Assembly (NCBI GenBank): GCA_017609795.1
Contig: JAFCDH010000015.1
Span: 1-30,370 of the forward strand
Reading direction: 5' to 3'
Origin: Candidatus Pacearchaeota archaeon
GTDB lineage: Archaea > Nanobdellota > Nanobdellia > Pacearchaeales > GW2011-AR1
Length of the DNA: 30,370 bases
Positions 1 through 6,867 of the stretch are shown one piece after another. A program made the translations under genes and the position numbers. A model generated the notes under the pieces. The model did no database searches and had not been told where the DNA came from. It saw only the letters and a list, made by a program, of their open reading frames with translations. Within the stretch, counting starts at the first letter, position 1; the number at the start of each line of letters is the position of its first letter.

Positions 1-897
1 GGGTTTTGTGGTTTGGTTTTATTAGGGTGTAATGAGAATAGAATTGAAAATAAAGCAAATAAAAATTTAGAAGCTATTATTAAACAACCTATTGCACAAA
101 CTTCCCAGAGGGCTCATTCTAAAAATATTCAAAATCCTTCTTATAAAAAAGGGATTTATAAATTATATAGGTTGTGTGATACAGGAATTTATTGGAAAGA
201 TATGAAACTTCATGTTTATATTGAAGACTCAAAAGTCTTATGGGATTATCATAAATATAAAAATGACATTTTTGGTTATGTTAAAGATTTTTTTAAAGAA
301 AATAAAATTAATTATGAATTTGGTTTAGAAATAGTTTCCTCAAGTAAAAACATGAAAAATAGAAGAGATGATTTATTAAAAGAACTTGGAATAACTCCAA
401 AATATGATCCTTACATTCTTTATGGTAAAGGCTATGGGGTTACAAAAGCAGGAGTTGCTTTAATAAGTGCATGGGAAGAATTTAGAGTAGATTTAGAAAC
501 CGGAGAAATGACTCCTAAAGATATTGAAGAACAATTTCTTAGAGAATATAGAGGAGTAAGTGTTAAAGAATATTTATTTAAACAAAATGCTAGTTTAATT
601 TGTCATGAGATTTTACATTGTTTAGGTTTAGCTCACCCACACCAAGTTGAGCCACCTATAATAACAGATTTGGATTTTATCCCAAATATTATGGGAAATA
701 GGCTTCCTGAACTTCAAAAAGAATTTCAAGATAAACATTCTATTGGTTATAAATTTGATAGAATTCAAGAAAAATTTATTCATAGTTTTCTTGCTGGAAA
801 AGGTAGTTATAAAGCATTTGTTCATTCTAATAGAAATTTGGATGTTTATTTAGAAAATTTAGCAAAAGCAAATAATAGAGAATTATATGGTGAGTGA
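1..897 (+). CDS. Metzincin-type zinc metalloprotease, putative lipoprotein (5' end outside window)
   Basis: The frame is open from base 1, so the start lies upstream of the window; a TTG at 13 is the first possible internal start. Zinc peptidase motif HEILHCLGLAH (HExxHxxGxxH) lies at codons 198-208 counted from base 13. A Met-turn-like NIMG follows 19 residues after the third histidine, which is the metzincin arrangement. The visible N-terminus reads GFCGLVLLGC, resembling the end of a signal peptide with an LLGC lipobox, so the mature protein may be lipid-anchored outside the membrane. The segment before the catalytic helix is charged and has no membrane spans. It lacks the extra cysteines of archaemetzincins, so a matrixin-like assignment fits better. 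Substrate is unknown. The metzincin call is firm; lipidation is inferred from partial sequence. Confidence 0.75.
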   Translation, partial: GFCGLVLLGCNENRIENKANKNLEAIIKQPIAQTSQRAHSKNIQNPSYKKGIYKLYRLCDTGIYWKDMKLHVYIEDSKVLWDYHKYKNDIFGYVKDFFKENKINYEFGLEIVSSSKNMKNRRDDLLKELGITPKYDPYILYGKGYGVTKAGVALISAWEEFRVDLETGEMTPKDIEEQFLREYRGVSVKEYLFKQNASLICHEILHCLGLAHPHQVEPPIITDLDFIPNIMGNRLPELQKEFQDKHSIGYKFDRIQEKFIHSFLAGKGSYKAFVHSNRNLDVYLENLAKANNRELYGE

Positions 898-907
898 TTG
901 TAGTTTT

Positions 908-1483
908 TTATCTTTTAATATAACTTAGAATCCTTCTTCTAAAAATTATAAAAATTACTGCTATTAAGATTATCCAAATCCAAGCATTATTTAATTCTGG
1001 TTTTTCTTGTTTTAGTTCTGCAGGCTCTTCTTGTTCTTGGACTTCTGGTTTTTCATATTTTAAAACATCTTTTTTGTTCATAAATATAGCATATCTTCTT
1101 CCAGATTCTATTTGCTCAAAAATCTTATAACCTTTAAAATCATTTCTATCAGACAATCTTTTTGTTGGATTAAAATAAAATTTTTGTTCTCTATAATTAT
1201 AAATATAAAGATATGAATCTTCTATTGATTTTAATGCTTCATTTATATTAATTGGCTCTTTTATTTCTTCTGTCCATATAAATAAGTTCCATCCCCCATT
1301 AAATTGTATTCCTTGTTTTAATTGTTCTAAACTAAAAGGGGCACTCACATAAACCAAACCTCCAGTTAATATGTCTTCAGGAGGTTTTAATTCTTGAATA
1401 TCTAAATTTAAAATACTTAAAAAAGAAACTATTATAATTATTACTAATATAATCATAAAAACCATTAAACTTCTTTTTTCCAT
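908..1483 (-). CDS. Hypothetical two-helix membrane protein
   Basis: 191 residues. An N-terminal hydrophobic helix (about residues 7-27) is followed by a polar domain of about 115 residues, a Glu/Pro/Lys-rich linker (around 145-165), then a C-terminal helix (about 168-183) ending in a basic RRR/YIKR tail. This is the layout of an extracytoplasmic domain held by two membrane anchors. No family is recognised. The gene is convergent with the metzincin gene (11 bp apart) and divergent from the methyltransferase. A TATA-like box at 1504-1512 on the minus strand lies about 29 nt before the ATG, suggesting a leaderless transcript; a copy of the intergenic element lies further upstream. Confidence 0.7.
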   Translation of the reverse strand: MEKRSLMVFMIILVIIIIVSFLSILNLDIQELKPPEDILTGGLVYVSAPFSLEQLKQGIQFNGGWNLFIWTEEIKEPININEALKSIEDSYLYIYNYREQKFYFNPTKRLSDRNDFKGYKIFEQIESGRRYAIFMNKKDVLKYEKPEVQEQEEPAELKQEKPELNNAWIWIILIAVIFIIFRRRILSYIKR

Positions 1484-1503
1484 GATTATTATAAATGATT
1501 TAA

Positions 1504-1512
1504 TTATATAAA
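1504..1512 (-). promoter_or_regulatory. TATA-like box for the minus-strand membrane protein
   Basis: Minus-strand TTTATATAA starts about 29 nt before the ATG at 1483, the spacing expected for an archaeal leaderless transcript. It is distinct from, and closer to the gene than, the intergenic element at 1556-1632. Confidence 0.45.
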
Positions 1513-1555
1513 GGTAATGCTCTTAATTTTTAATTGAAGTCTTATTGTATTTTTT

Positions 1556-1632
1556 CTATATCTTATAAATTTTTAAGTTATGTTATGATTAGCTTAATCT
1601 TCTCTTTATCTCATTATATTTTATTAAGATTA
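1556..1632 (-). repeat. Intergenic element, copy 1 (type I 3' half)
   Basis: Read on the minus strand: 5' arm ATCTTAATAAAATATAATGA, core GATTAAGCTAATCA, then AACATAACTTAAAAATTTATAAGATAT. It shares an exact 37-bp stretch (1585-1621) with copy 4 at 4404-4440 on the plus strand. It points toward the minus-strand gene at 908-1483, so orientation follows the downstream gene rather than the chromosome. Confidence 0.8.
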
Positions 1633-1753
1633 TTTATTTATCATTTCTCTAGATTTATTTATTCTTAATTATTATAAAAATAGGATTCCTTAATATACTT
1701 TAAAAATTATATCAAACACTATATATTCTTAAAAACATCAATTTTTTGGATTT

Positions 1754-2467
1754 ATGATGATAAAAAGAGAAAATAGATTTAAAATATTAATTGGATTTAT
1801 TGGAGTAATTTGTTTGTTTTATATTTATATTTTAAATGGAACAAAGTTTGTCAAGGTTATTCTTTCACTTCTTGTTGTTGGAATTGTTTTTGGTCTTGGT
1901 TTTCAGTTTAAAGAAAAAGAATCTTGTGATTTTAAAAAAAATTGTAAAAAAAAACTGAATCTAGGGTGTGGAAGAGATATAAAACAGGGATATATTAATT
2001 TAGATATTTTGCCTTTAAAAGGAGTTGATGTTGTGCATGATCTTGAAAAAACTCCTTTTCCATTTAAAAAAGATTATTTTGATGAGGCTTATGCTTCTCA
2101 TATTTTAGAACATGAAGCTAATTTTATTAAGATAATGGAAGAGCTTCATAGAATATGTAAGAAAGATGCTATAATAAAGATTAAAGTTCCTTATTTTGCT
2201 TCTGCAAGTGCATTTCAAGATCCACAGCATATTAGATTTTTTACATTAAAAAGTTTTAATTATTTTTTACCTGAAAATTATAATAATTATATTACTAAAG
2301 CTAGATTTAGGATTATTAAAAAAAAGCTTAAAATTACAAGAAAAAACTGGATTATTAATCTGCCAATAGAATTTATTATAAATTTGTTTAAGGGAATTTA
2401 TGAGAGGTTTTTTGTGTTTTTAATTCCTTTTCCAGAAGTATATTTTGAATTAAAGGTTTTGAAATGA
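1754..2467 (+). CDS. Membrane-anchored class I SAM-dependent methyltransferase
   Basis: 237 residues. Two closely spaced hydrophobic helices (about 9-27 and 29-50) precede a class I methyltransferase domain. SAM-binding motif I is KLNLGCGRDIK (near residue 68), followed by the acidic end of strand 2 (INLD). The Methyltransf_11-like SHILEHE motif lies near residue 115 and a PYF segment near 150. Proteins of this type (short anchor plus LNLGCG domain) often sit in glycan or surface-polysaccharide loci, and a carbamoyltransferase and a glycosyltransferase follow here. The substrate cannot be read from sequence. No intergenic element on the plus strand is seen before it. Confidence 0.75.
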   Translation: MMIKRENRFKILIGFIGVICLFYIYILNGTKFVKVILSLLVVGIVFGLGFQFKEKESCDFKKNCKKKLNLGCGRDIKQGYINLDILPLKGVDVVHDLEKTPFPFKKDYFDEAYASHILEHEANFIKIMEELHRICKKDAIIKIKVPYFASASAFQDPQHIRFFTLKSFNYFLPENYNNYITKARFRIIKKKLKITRKNWIINLPIEFIINLFKGIYERFFVFLIPFPEVYFELKVLK

Positions 2468-2474
2468 AAATAAA

Positions 2475-2577
2475 CCAGTATCTTGATAAAATAAAAGATA
2501 TGCTCTAGTGAGATTAAGCTTATGAAAGATCAGATTGTTTAGCTTGATTGAGCTTATAAGATTCCAGATAAATAAAC
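2475..2577 (+). repeat. Intergenic element, copy 2 (type II 3' half)
   Basis: 5' arm CCAGTATCTTGATAAAATAA, TATGCTCTAGTGAGATTAAGC core, then TAGCTTGATTGAGCTTAT at about 2540-2557 and ATTCCAGATAAATAA. It starts 8 bp after the methyltransferase stop and is directly followed by copy 3. Confidence 0.75.
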
Positions 2578-2672
2578 TAGTATTAAATAAAATATGATGA
2601 GACACATAACAGAAGCTTTATGTCCTCATCTTCAAGGCTTAAATGAGCTTGATAAATATTGATATAAATGGA
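2577..2672 (+). repeat. Intergenic element, copy 3 (type III 3' half)
   Basis: 5' arm CTAGTATTAAATAAAATATG and GATGAGACAC, then CTCATCTTCAAGGCTTAAAT and a TTGATAAATATTGATA 3' arm. It is tandem with copy 2 and leads to the carbamoyltransferase start at 2683. The GATTAAGC core is not preserved. Confidence 0.6.
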
Positions 2673-2682
2673 GAGATAAAAA

Positions 2683-4386
2683 ATGACATATGTTTTAGGA
2701 ATTTCAGGAATCCTTAGTGAAAATCCTGCTGCAGCATTAGTACAAGATGGAAAATTAATTGCAGCTGTTGAAGAAGAAAGATTTAATAGAATAAAACACT
2801 CAGTAGGTTTTCCTTTTCCTGAAAAATCTATTAAATTTTGTTTAGATTATGCAGGAATTGAATTAAAAGATGTAGCAAAAATAGGGGTTGGATGGGTTTC
2901 TCCTAATAAACACCTTTCAAAAGAAATTCTCTTAGCTATGAAAAGACCAATACAATTTATAGAGAGTTTTAAATGGTTAAAGAATTATAAAATACAAAAG
3001 AGTTATTCTTTTTTTAAAAATAAAAAAATATCTTATTACCCTCATCATGTTTCACATGCTTCATCTGCATTTCATGTTTCTGGGTTTAAAAATGCAAATA
3101 TAATTTCAATGGATGGCAGAGGAGAAACAACTTCTACTTTATTAGGAAAAGGGAGAAATAGCAAGAACATTAAAGTAATAAAAGAGTTTAGTATATTAAA
3201 TTCAATTGGGGCTTTATATGAATCTTTTACAGATTATCTTGGTTTTAAAAAACATAGTCAAGAAGGAAAAGTTATGGGGCTTGCATCTTATGGAAAACCT
3301 ATCTATGACACAAGAGATTTGATAAAATATACTTCTGATGGATATAGTATGGAGACTTTTGCAAGATATAAATATTTATTTAAAAATTGGTTTAAAAAAT
3401 TACAAGGAGAAAAGATAGATTCTTTAGGTGGTTTGTTAATTAAGAATTTTGGTGTAAAAAGAAATCGTGATGATGCTTTAACAAAAAGACATGAAAACTT
3501 AGCTGCTAGTGTTCAACATATTCAAGAAAAAGTATTAGTTAGGCTTGGGAGATTACTTTATGAAAAAAATGGTTTAAAAAATTTTTGTTTAGCTGGAGGT
3601 AGTAGTCTTAATTGTGTTGCAAATGGAACTTTGCTTGAACAAGATTTTGTAAAAGATATATTTATTCAACCTGCTTCAAGTGATGGAGGGACTGCAATAG
3701 GTGCAGCTTATTTAGCATGGATTGATTTAACAAATAAAAAAAGTAATTTTAAAATGGAAACTGGATATTGGGGCCCAGAATATACTAATCAAGAAATTGA
3801 AAAAGTTTTGAAAGAAAAAAAGATTAAATATGAATATCATAAAGATATTGAAGGTGTTACAGCAAAACTTATAGCAAAAGGAAATATTATTGGATGGTTC
3901 CAAGGAAGAATGGAAATTGGGCCAAGAGCACTTGGAAATCGAAGTATACTTGCAGATTGTTCAAATGAAAATATGAAAGATAAGGTAAATATTCAAGTTA
4001 AACATAGAGAGCCTTGGAGGCCTTTTGCACCCTCTTTATTATTAGAGGCTGCAGAAGAATATCTTGAAAATCCTTATCCAAGCCCTTTTATGATTTTAAG
4101 TTCAAGAGTTAAAAGAGAAAAATGGAAAGAAGTTCCTTCTGTAGTTCATATTGATGGAACAACAAGACCTCAAACTGTTAGAAAACAAGATAATCCAAAA
4201 TATTATAAATTAATAAAAGAAATTGAAAAAATCAAAGGAGTTCCTATTGTTTTAAATACTTCTTTTAATGATAGAGGAGAGCCGATTGTTTGTTCTCCTA
4301 AAGATGCATTGATTACTTTTAAAAAAACTAATTTAGATTATTTAGCTATTGGAAATTATTTGATAAAAAGACAGAATGGAATTTAA
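2683..4386 (+). CDS. Carbamoyltransferase, NodU/CmcH/TobZ family
   Basis: 567 residues, the usual family length. The N-terminal ASKHA-type domain opens with YVLGISGI and contains the metal-binding motif HHVSHA at residues 121-126 and the glycine-rich AGGSSLNCVANG segment near 307. The C-terminal YrdC-like domain carries the signature WFQGRMEIGPRALGNRS from about residue 405, and NTSFNDRGEPIV near 525. Family members form carbamoyl-adenylate from carbamoyl phosphate and ATP and transfer the carbamoyl group to a sugar or antibiotic hydroxyl. With a methyltransferase before it and a GT2 after it, tailoring of a surface glycan is likely (inference). A GGAGAG stretch lies shortly before the ATG. 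Confidence 0.93.
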   Translation: MTYVLGISGILSENPAAALVQDGKLIAAVEEERFNRIKHSVGFPFPEKSIKFCLDYAGIELKDVAKIGVGWVSPNKHLSKEILLAMKRPIQFIESFKWLKNYKIQKSYSFFKNKKISYYPHHVSHASSAFHVSGFKNANIISMDGRGETTSTLLGKGRNSKNIKVIKEFSILNSIGALYESFTDYLGFKKHSQEGKVMGLASYGKPIYDTRDLIKYTSDGYSMETFARYKYLFKNWFKKLQGEKIDSLGGLLIKNFGVKRNRDDALTKRHENLAASVQHIQEKVLVRLGRLLYEKNGLKNFCLAGGSSLNCVANGTLLEQDFVKDIFIQPASSDGGTAIGAAYLAWIDLTNKKSNFKMETGYWGPEYTNQEIEKVLKEKKIKYEYHKDIEGVTAKLIAKGNIIGWFQGRMEIGPRALGNRSILADCSNENMKDKVNIQVKHREPWRPFAPSLLLEAAEEYLENPYPSPFMILSSRVKREKWKEVPSVVHIDGTTRPQTVRKQDNPKYYKLIKEIEKIKGVPIVLNTSFNDRGEPIVCSPKDALITFKKTNLDYLAIGNYLIKRQNGI

Positions 4387-4391
4387 TATTA

Positions 4392-4489
4392 AACTAGTGT
4401 ATGAAATATAATGAGATAAAGAGAAGATTAAGCTAATCATTATCCTTAAGAACAGAAGAACACAGCATTATTATTTATTAAGATACTAG
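4392..4489 (+). repeat. Intergenic element, copy 4
   Basis: It opens with AACTAGTGTATG and closes with TTAAGATACTAGA, so the ends can pair. 4404-4440 is identical over 37 bp to copy 1 on the opposite strand. The interior after the core contains AGAAGAACACAGCATT, seen in related form in copies 11 and 15. It leads to the GT2 gene. Confidence 0.8.
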
Positions 4490-4516
4490 AATTAGATTAA
4501 AAATGAATAAGTCAAA

Positions 4517-5362
4517 ATGAAAAAACCAAAAGTCTCAATAGTTTTAGGAACATATAATAGTGAAAAGTTTGTAGAAGAATGTTTGGCTTCTATAAAAGAT
4601 CAGAGTTTTAAAGATTATGAATTAATAATCTTAGATGAAGGTAGTACAGATAATACTATTAAAATATTAAAAAAATTAGGGTGCAAATTTGAGGTAAATA
4701 AAGAAAGACTTGGTTGTTATGGGAATTTTAATAAAGGAATTAAACTTGCAAAAGGAGATTTTATTTTTACATTAGATCATGATATGGTTTATGATAAAGA
4801 TTGTTTGAAAAATTTACTTGAAACAATTAACTCAGATAAAAAAGCAGGAATTGCTTGCTGTCGCTCATATTATTATAAAAAGAAAAATAAGATTCGTTCT
4901 TTTGGATTTAAGATTAATCTTTTAACAAGCAAATTAAAGGTTGTTGGTAGAGATGAGATTGATAATGGACAATTTGATAATTTAAAAGAAGTTGATGGAA
5001 TTGGTGCTGGTTCAATGTTGATTAAAAGAGAATTAATTGATAAGATAGGATTATTTTCTGAAGATTATTTTCTTTTTTCATCTGATATTGATTTTAGTTT
5101 AAAAGCAAAAAAAATAGGTTATAAAATCCTGCTTTCAAATGCAAAGTCATGGCATAAAAAAGAAGAAAAAGATGTTTTTACTAAAGAAAGATTTGAAGGA
5201 ATGATACAAGATAAATTAGTTTTAATGAAAAACAATGCAAAATCTTATGCTTTATTTTTAATTCTTTTTCTATTGTTTTATGTTCCAATTAAAATAATTG
5301 AAAAACCAAAAAGAGGAAAAATCTTTCTAAAAATTTTAAAAAAAGAGTTTTTGAAAAAATGA
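4517..5362 (+). CDS. Family 2 glycosyltransferase
   Basis: 281 residues. GT-A fold, family 2: nucleotide-binding start VSIVLGTYNSE (residues 6-16), ILDEGSTDNT (38-47), and LDHD at 86-89 in the position of the DxD metal site. The middle holds an acceptor-side GAGSMLIKRE segment and a DIDFSLKAKKIGYK motif, common in rhamnosyltransferase-like GT2 enzymes. One hydrophobic helix near the C-terminus (about 244-262), flanked by lysines, should hold it at the inner face of the membrane. Donor and acceptor are unknown. Its position after the carbamoyltransferase suggests work on the same surface glycan (inference). Confidence 0.9.
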   Translation: MKKPKVSIVLGTYNSEKFVEECLASIKDQSFKDYELIILDEGSTDNTIKILKKLGCKFEVNKERLGCYGNFNKGIKLAKGDFIFTLDHDMVYDKDCLKNLLETINSDKKAGIACCRSYYYKKKNKIRSFGFKINLLTSKLKVVGRDEIDNGQFDNLKEVDGIGAGSMLIKRELIDKIGLFSEDYFLFSSDIDFSLKAKKIGYKILLSNAKSWHKKEEKDVFTKERFEGMIQDKLVLMKNNAKSYALFLILFLLFYVPIKIIEKPKRGKIFLKILKKEFLKK

Positions 5363-5382
5363 TTTCTTAATATTATATTTTT

Positions 5383-5532
5383 TATTGATGTCTTAGAAAA
5401 TATAATGAGACACCATCTAAAAGATTAAATTAAATAAATCATCTTAAAACAATTGTGAGATTATTATAAGTAATAAGTTATATGAAATTAAAACATTAAA
5501 AAAACAATAGTTTTTGTTTTTAAGATACTAAA
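5383..5532 (+). repeat. Intergenic element, copy 5
   Basis: 5' arm TGTCTTAGAAAATATAATGA, weak core AAAGATTAAATTAAATAAAT, ATCATCTTAAAAC, and a distant 3' arm TTTTTAAGATACTA at about 5518-5530. The 5' TCTTAGAAAA can pair with the 3' TTTTTAAGA. The middle is longer than in most copies. Confidence 0.6.
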
Positions 5533-5574
5533 AATCCTTAACCTCTAAAATATATGATTTTAGATTTTTAGTAT
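5525..5574 (+). promoter_or_regulatory. Nested stem-loop before the cysteine-rich surface protein
   Basis: A perfect 12-bp stem, ATACTAAAAATC (5525-5536) with GATTTTTAGTAT (5563-5574), encloses a second perfect stem, CTAAAAT (5545-5551) with ATTTTAG (5557-5563); the stems share one base. A TATA-like box follows directly, so as DNA this sits just upstream of the promoter. It could end incoming transcription or bind a regulator. Confidence 0.55.
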
Positions 5575-5582
5575 AAAAACAT

Positions 5583-5590
5583 TTATAAAG
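5583..5590 (+). promoter_or_regulatory. TATA-like box
   Basis: TTTATAAA lies about 28 nt before the ATG at 5611, consistent with a leaderless transcript. No purine-rich ribosome binding site is present between them. Confidence 0.5.
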
Positions 5591-5610
5591 GATAACTTAT
5601 TAATAATTAT

Positions 5611-6048
5611 ATGAAAATTAAAAAAGAGGATTTAACAGTTCTAGTAATAATGATAGTAGTTATTATTGCTTTAATCTATTTTATCCCTAAGTTTACTGGA
5701 GATGTGGTTACAGTAACAAAAACCTATACCTGTACTGATAGTGATGGTGGAAAAACTTATAGTATTAAAGGAACTCTTAATGCTGGACCTACAATTGATG
5801 GAACAGACTATTGTATAGATAGTGTAAAGTTAAGAGAATACTATTGTACTGATAATGGTCTTGATCTTGAGTACTATGATTGTCCAAATGGATGTCAAAA
5901 TGGTGCTTGTATTGGAACAGTTGCTGAGATGACTGGAACCTTAAGTGCAGAAAAGCCATTTGTAAGAGCAAACAATACTTGGTTTTGGGTTGTTGTGGTT
6001 GTAGGATTAATAATCCTTTTCCTAATCCTTAAAAAACTTAAGAAATAA
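5611..6048 (+). CDS. Small cysteine-rich surface protein with two membrane helices
   Basis: 145 residues. An N-terminal helix after a short basic stretch (about residues 8-25) and a C-terminal helix (about 123-141, ending KKLKK) flank an extracytoplasmic domain with six cysteines. The pattern includes YTCTDSDGG, DYCIDS, YYCTDNG and YDCPNGCQNGAC. The last motif, a short Cys knot following tyrosines, recurs in surface proteins of DPANN archaea as I recall them; that is knowledge, not a search. Six cysteines allow three disulfides. Function is unknown. A nested hairpin and a TATA box precede it; a T-rich tract follows it. Confidence 0.75.
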   Translation: MKIKKEDLTVLVIMIVVIIALIYFIPKFTGDVVTVTKTYTCTDSDGGKTYSIKGTLNAGPTIDGTDYCIDSVKLREYYCTDNGLDLEYYDCPNGCQNGACIGTVAEMTGTLSAEKPFVRANNTWFWVVVVVGLIILFLILKKLKK

Positions 6049-6049
6049 G

Positions 6050-6072
6050 CTTGTTTGTTTGTTTTTGTTACT
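6050..6072 (+). terminator. T-rich terminator tract
   Basis: Directly after the stop at 6048 the plus strand runs GCTTGTTTGTTTGTTTTTG, with more T-runs to about 6115. Archaeal terminators are typically such oligo-T tracts without a strong hairpin. The stretch 6073-6200 holds no other feature I can support. Confidence 0.4.
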
Positions 6073-6201
6073 TATCTTACTTTAGTATCTTTTTTATTTT
6101 ATGACTTTTTAGTATGTTTAATTATAATTGAAATGCGAAACTTTTTAATATCTTTTTAAGGGTAATGAAGATGAAATATAAAGCATTAAAATTTATGTGA
6201 T

Positions 6202-6284
6202 AGTAGTATATCAAATAAAAACTGATAATCTAAATAGCTTAATCTTTTGATTGTATAGCTTTAAGTTTTATAAGATACTAGTTA
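6202..6284 (+). repeat. Intergenic element, copy 6
   Basis: It opens AGTAGTATATCAAATAAAA and closes TTTTATAAGATACTAGTT; these ends are complementary over most of their length. The inside carries AATAGCTTAATC and TATAGCTTTAAG. It lies about 87 nt before the ATG at 6371, with a separate hairpin between. Confidence 0.7.
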
Positions 6285-6313
6285 AGGACATAAGAACCAA
6301 ATTCCTAAATACT

Positions 6314-6346
6314 AAAAAATCTATATTATTTTACACAAGATTTTTT
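6314..6346 (+). promoter_or_regulatory. Stem-loop before the 95-residue protein
   Basis: AAAAAATCT (6314-6322) pairs perfectly with AGATTTTTT (6338-6346). Sequence and position resemble the nested hairpin at 5525-5574: both begin TACTAAAAA and both lie just before the gene's TATA-like tract (here TTTAAATATAAAAG). Confidence 0.45.
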
Positions 6347-6370
6347 AAATATAAAAGTTGTTGAAAAATT

Positions 6371-6658
6371 ATGCAACCTGTAAATTATATTCAACAATTA
6401 GCAGATTATGTTGTGAATAATCTTTCTAAAGGATATCCTGTAGATGCTTTAAGATTTTCTTTAATGAATCAAGGATATTCAAAAATTTCTGTTGATAAAG
6501 CAATTGAAATTGCAAATAAAAGACTTGCAGAAAAAGCTCCTTTAATGAAAGAAAAGCCTCAAATAACTTATAAAATTATTGATGAAGAAGACAAACCTAT
6601 TCATGTTTCTGAAATTAAATCTAAAAAGAGTTTTTTAAAAAAGATTTTTGGGGCTTAG
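6371..6658 (+). CDS. Small helical protein, function unknown
   Basis: 95 residues, no membrane segment. The first 55 residues look like a compact three-helix bundle (YIQQLADYVVNNL, PVDALRFSLMNQGY, SVDKAIEIANKRL), close in style to UBA-like or helix-turn-helix small domains in which a ...GYS...A... pattern joins the helices. The tail is Lys-rich and ends FLKKIFGA, possibly amphipathic and membrane-touching. No family is recognised with certainty. A short hairpin followed by a T-run ends the unit. Confidence 0.65.
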   Translation: MQPVNYIQQLADYVVNNLSKGYPVDALRFSLMNQGYSKISVDKAIEIANKRLAEKAPLMKEKPQITYKIIDEEDKPIHVSEIKSKKSFLKKIFGA

Positions 6659-6659
6659 T

Positions 6660-6692
6660 GATTTCTTAGAAATCTTTTTATAGTTGTTTTAA
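6660..6692 (+). terminator. Hairpin plus T-run terminator
   Basis: GATTTC-TTA-GAAATC is followed by TTTTTATAGTTGTTTT directly after the stop codon at 6656-6658. It looks like an intrinsic terminator for the 95-residue protein gene. Confidence 0.5.
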
Positions 6693-6718
6693 TAATCTTA
6701 ATTATAGAAAGTGATTGA

Positions 6719-6838
6719 TATCAATATCTTATTAAATATTAGGAGATAAAGAGGATAAGAGTAAGCTAAACAAATCATCTTCAAAACCTAGATAATAGAA
6801 AAATAGAACTTAAAGTTTTATAAAGATATAAATAAAGA
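6719..6838 (+). repeat. Intergenic element, copy 7 (type III-like)
   Basis: 5' arm TATCAATATCTTATTAAATA, GGAGATAAAGAGGATAAG, AGTAAGCTAAAC core, then CATCTTCAAAACC and a 3' end CTTAAAGTTTTATAAAGATA. It leads to the antiporter gene, whose start has a GAGG ribosome binding site. Confidence 0.75.
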
Positions 6839-6867
6839 ATTAAATTACTAAAACCAAAAAGAGGAAA

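Noticed and set aside
5383..5610. Replication origin
   Set aside because: It has A/T-rich repeats and hairpins, but no Orc1/Cdc6 gene or origin recognition boxes were seen nearby.
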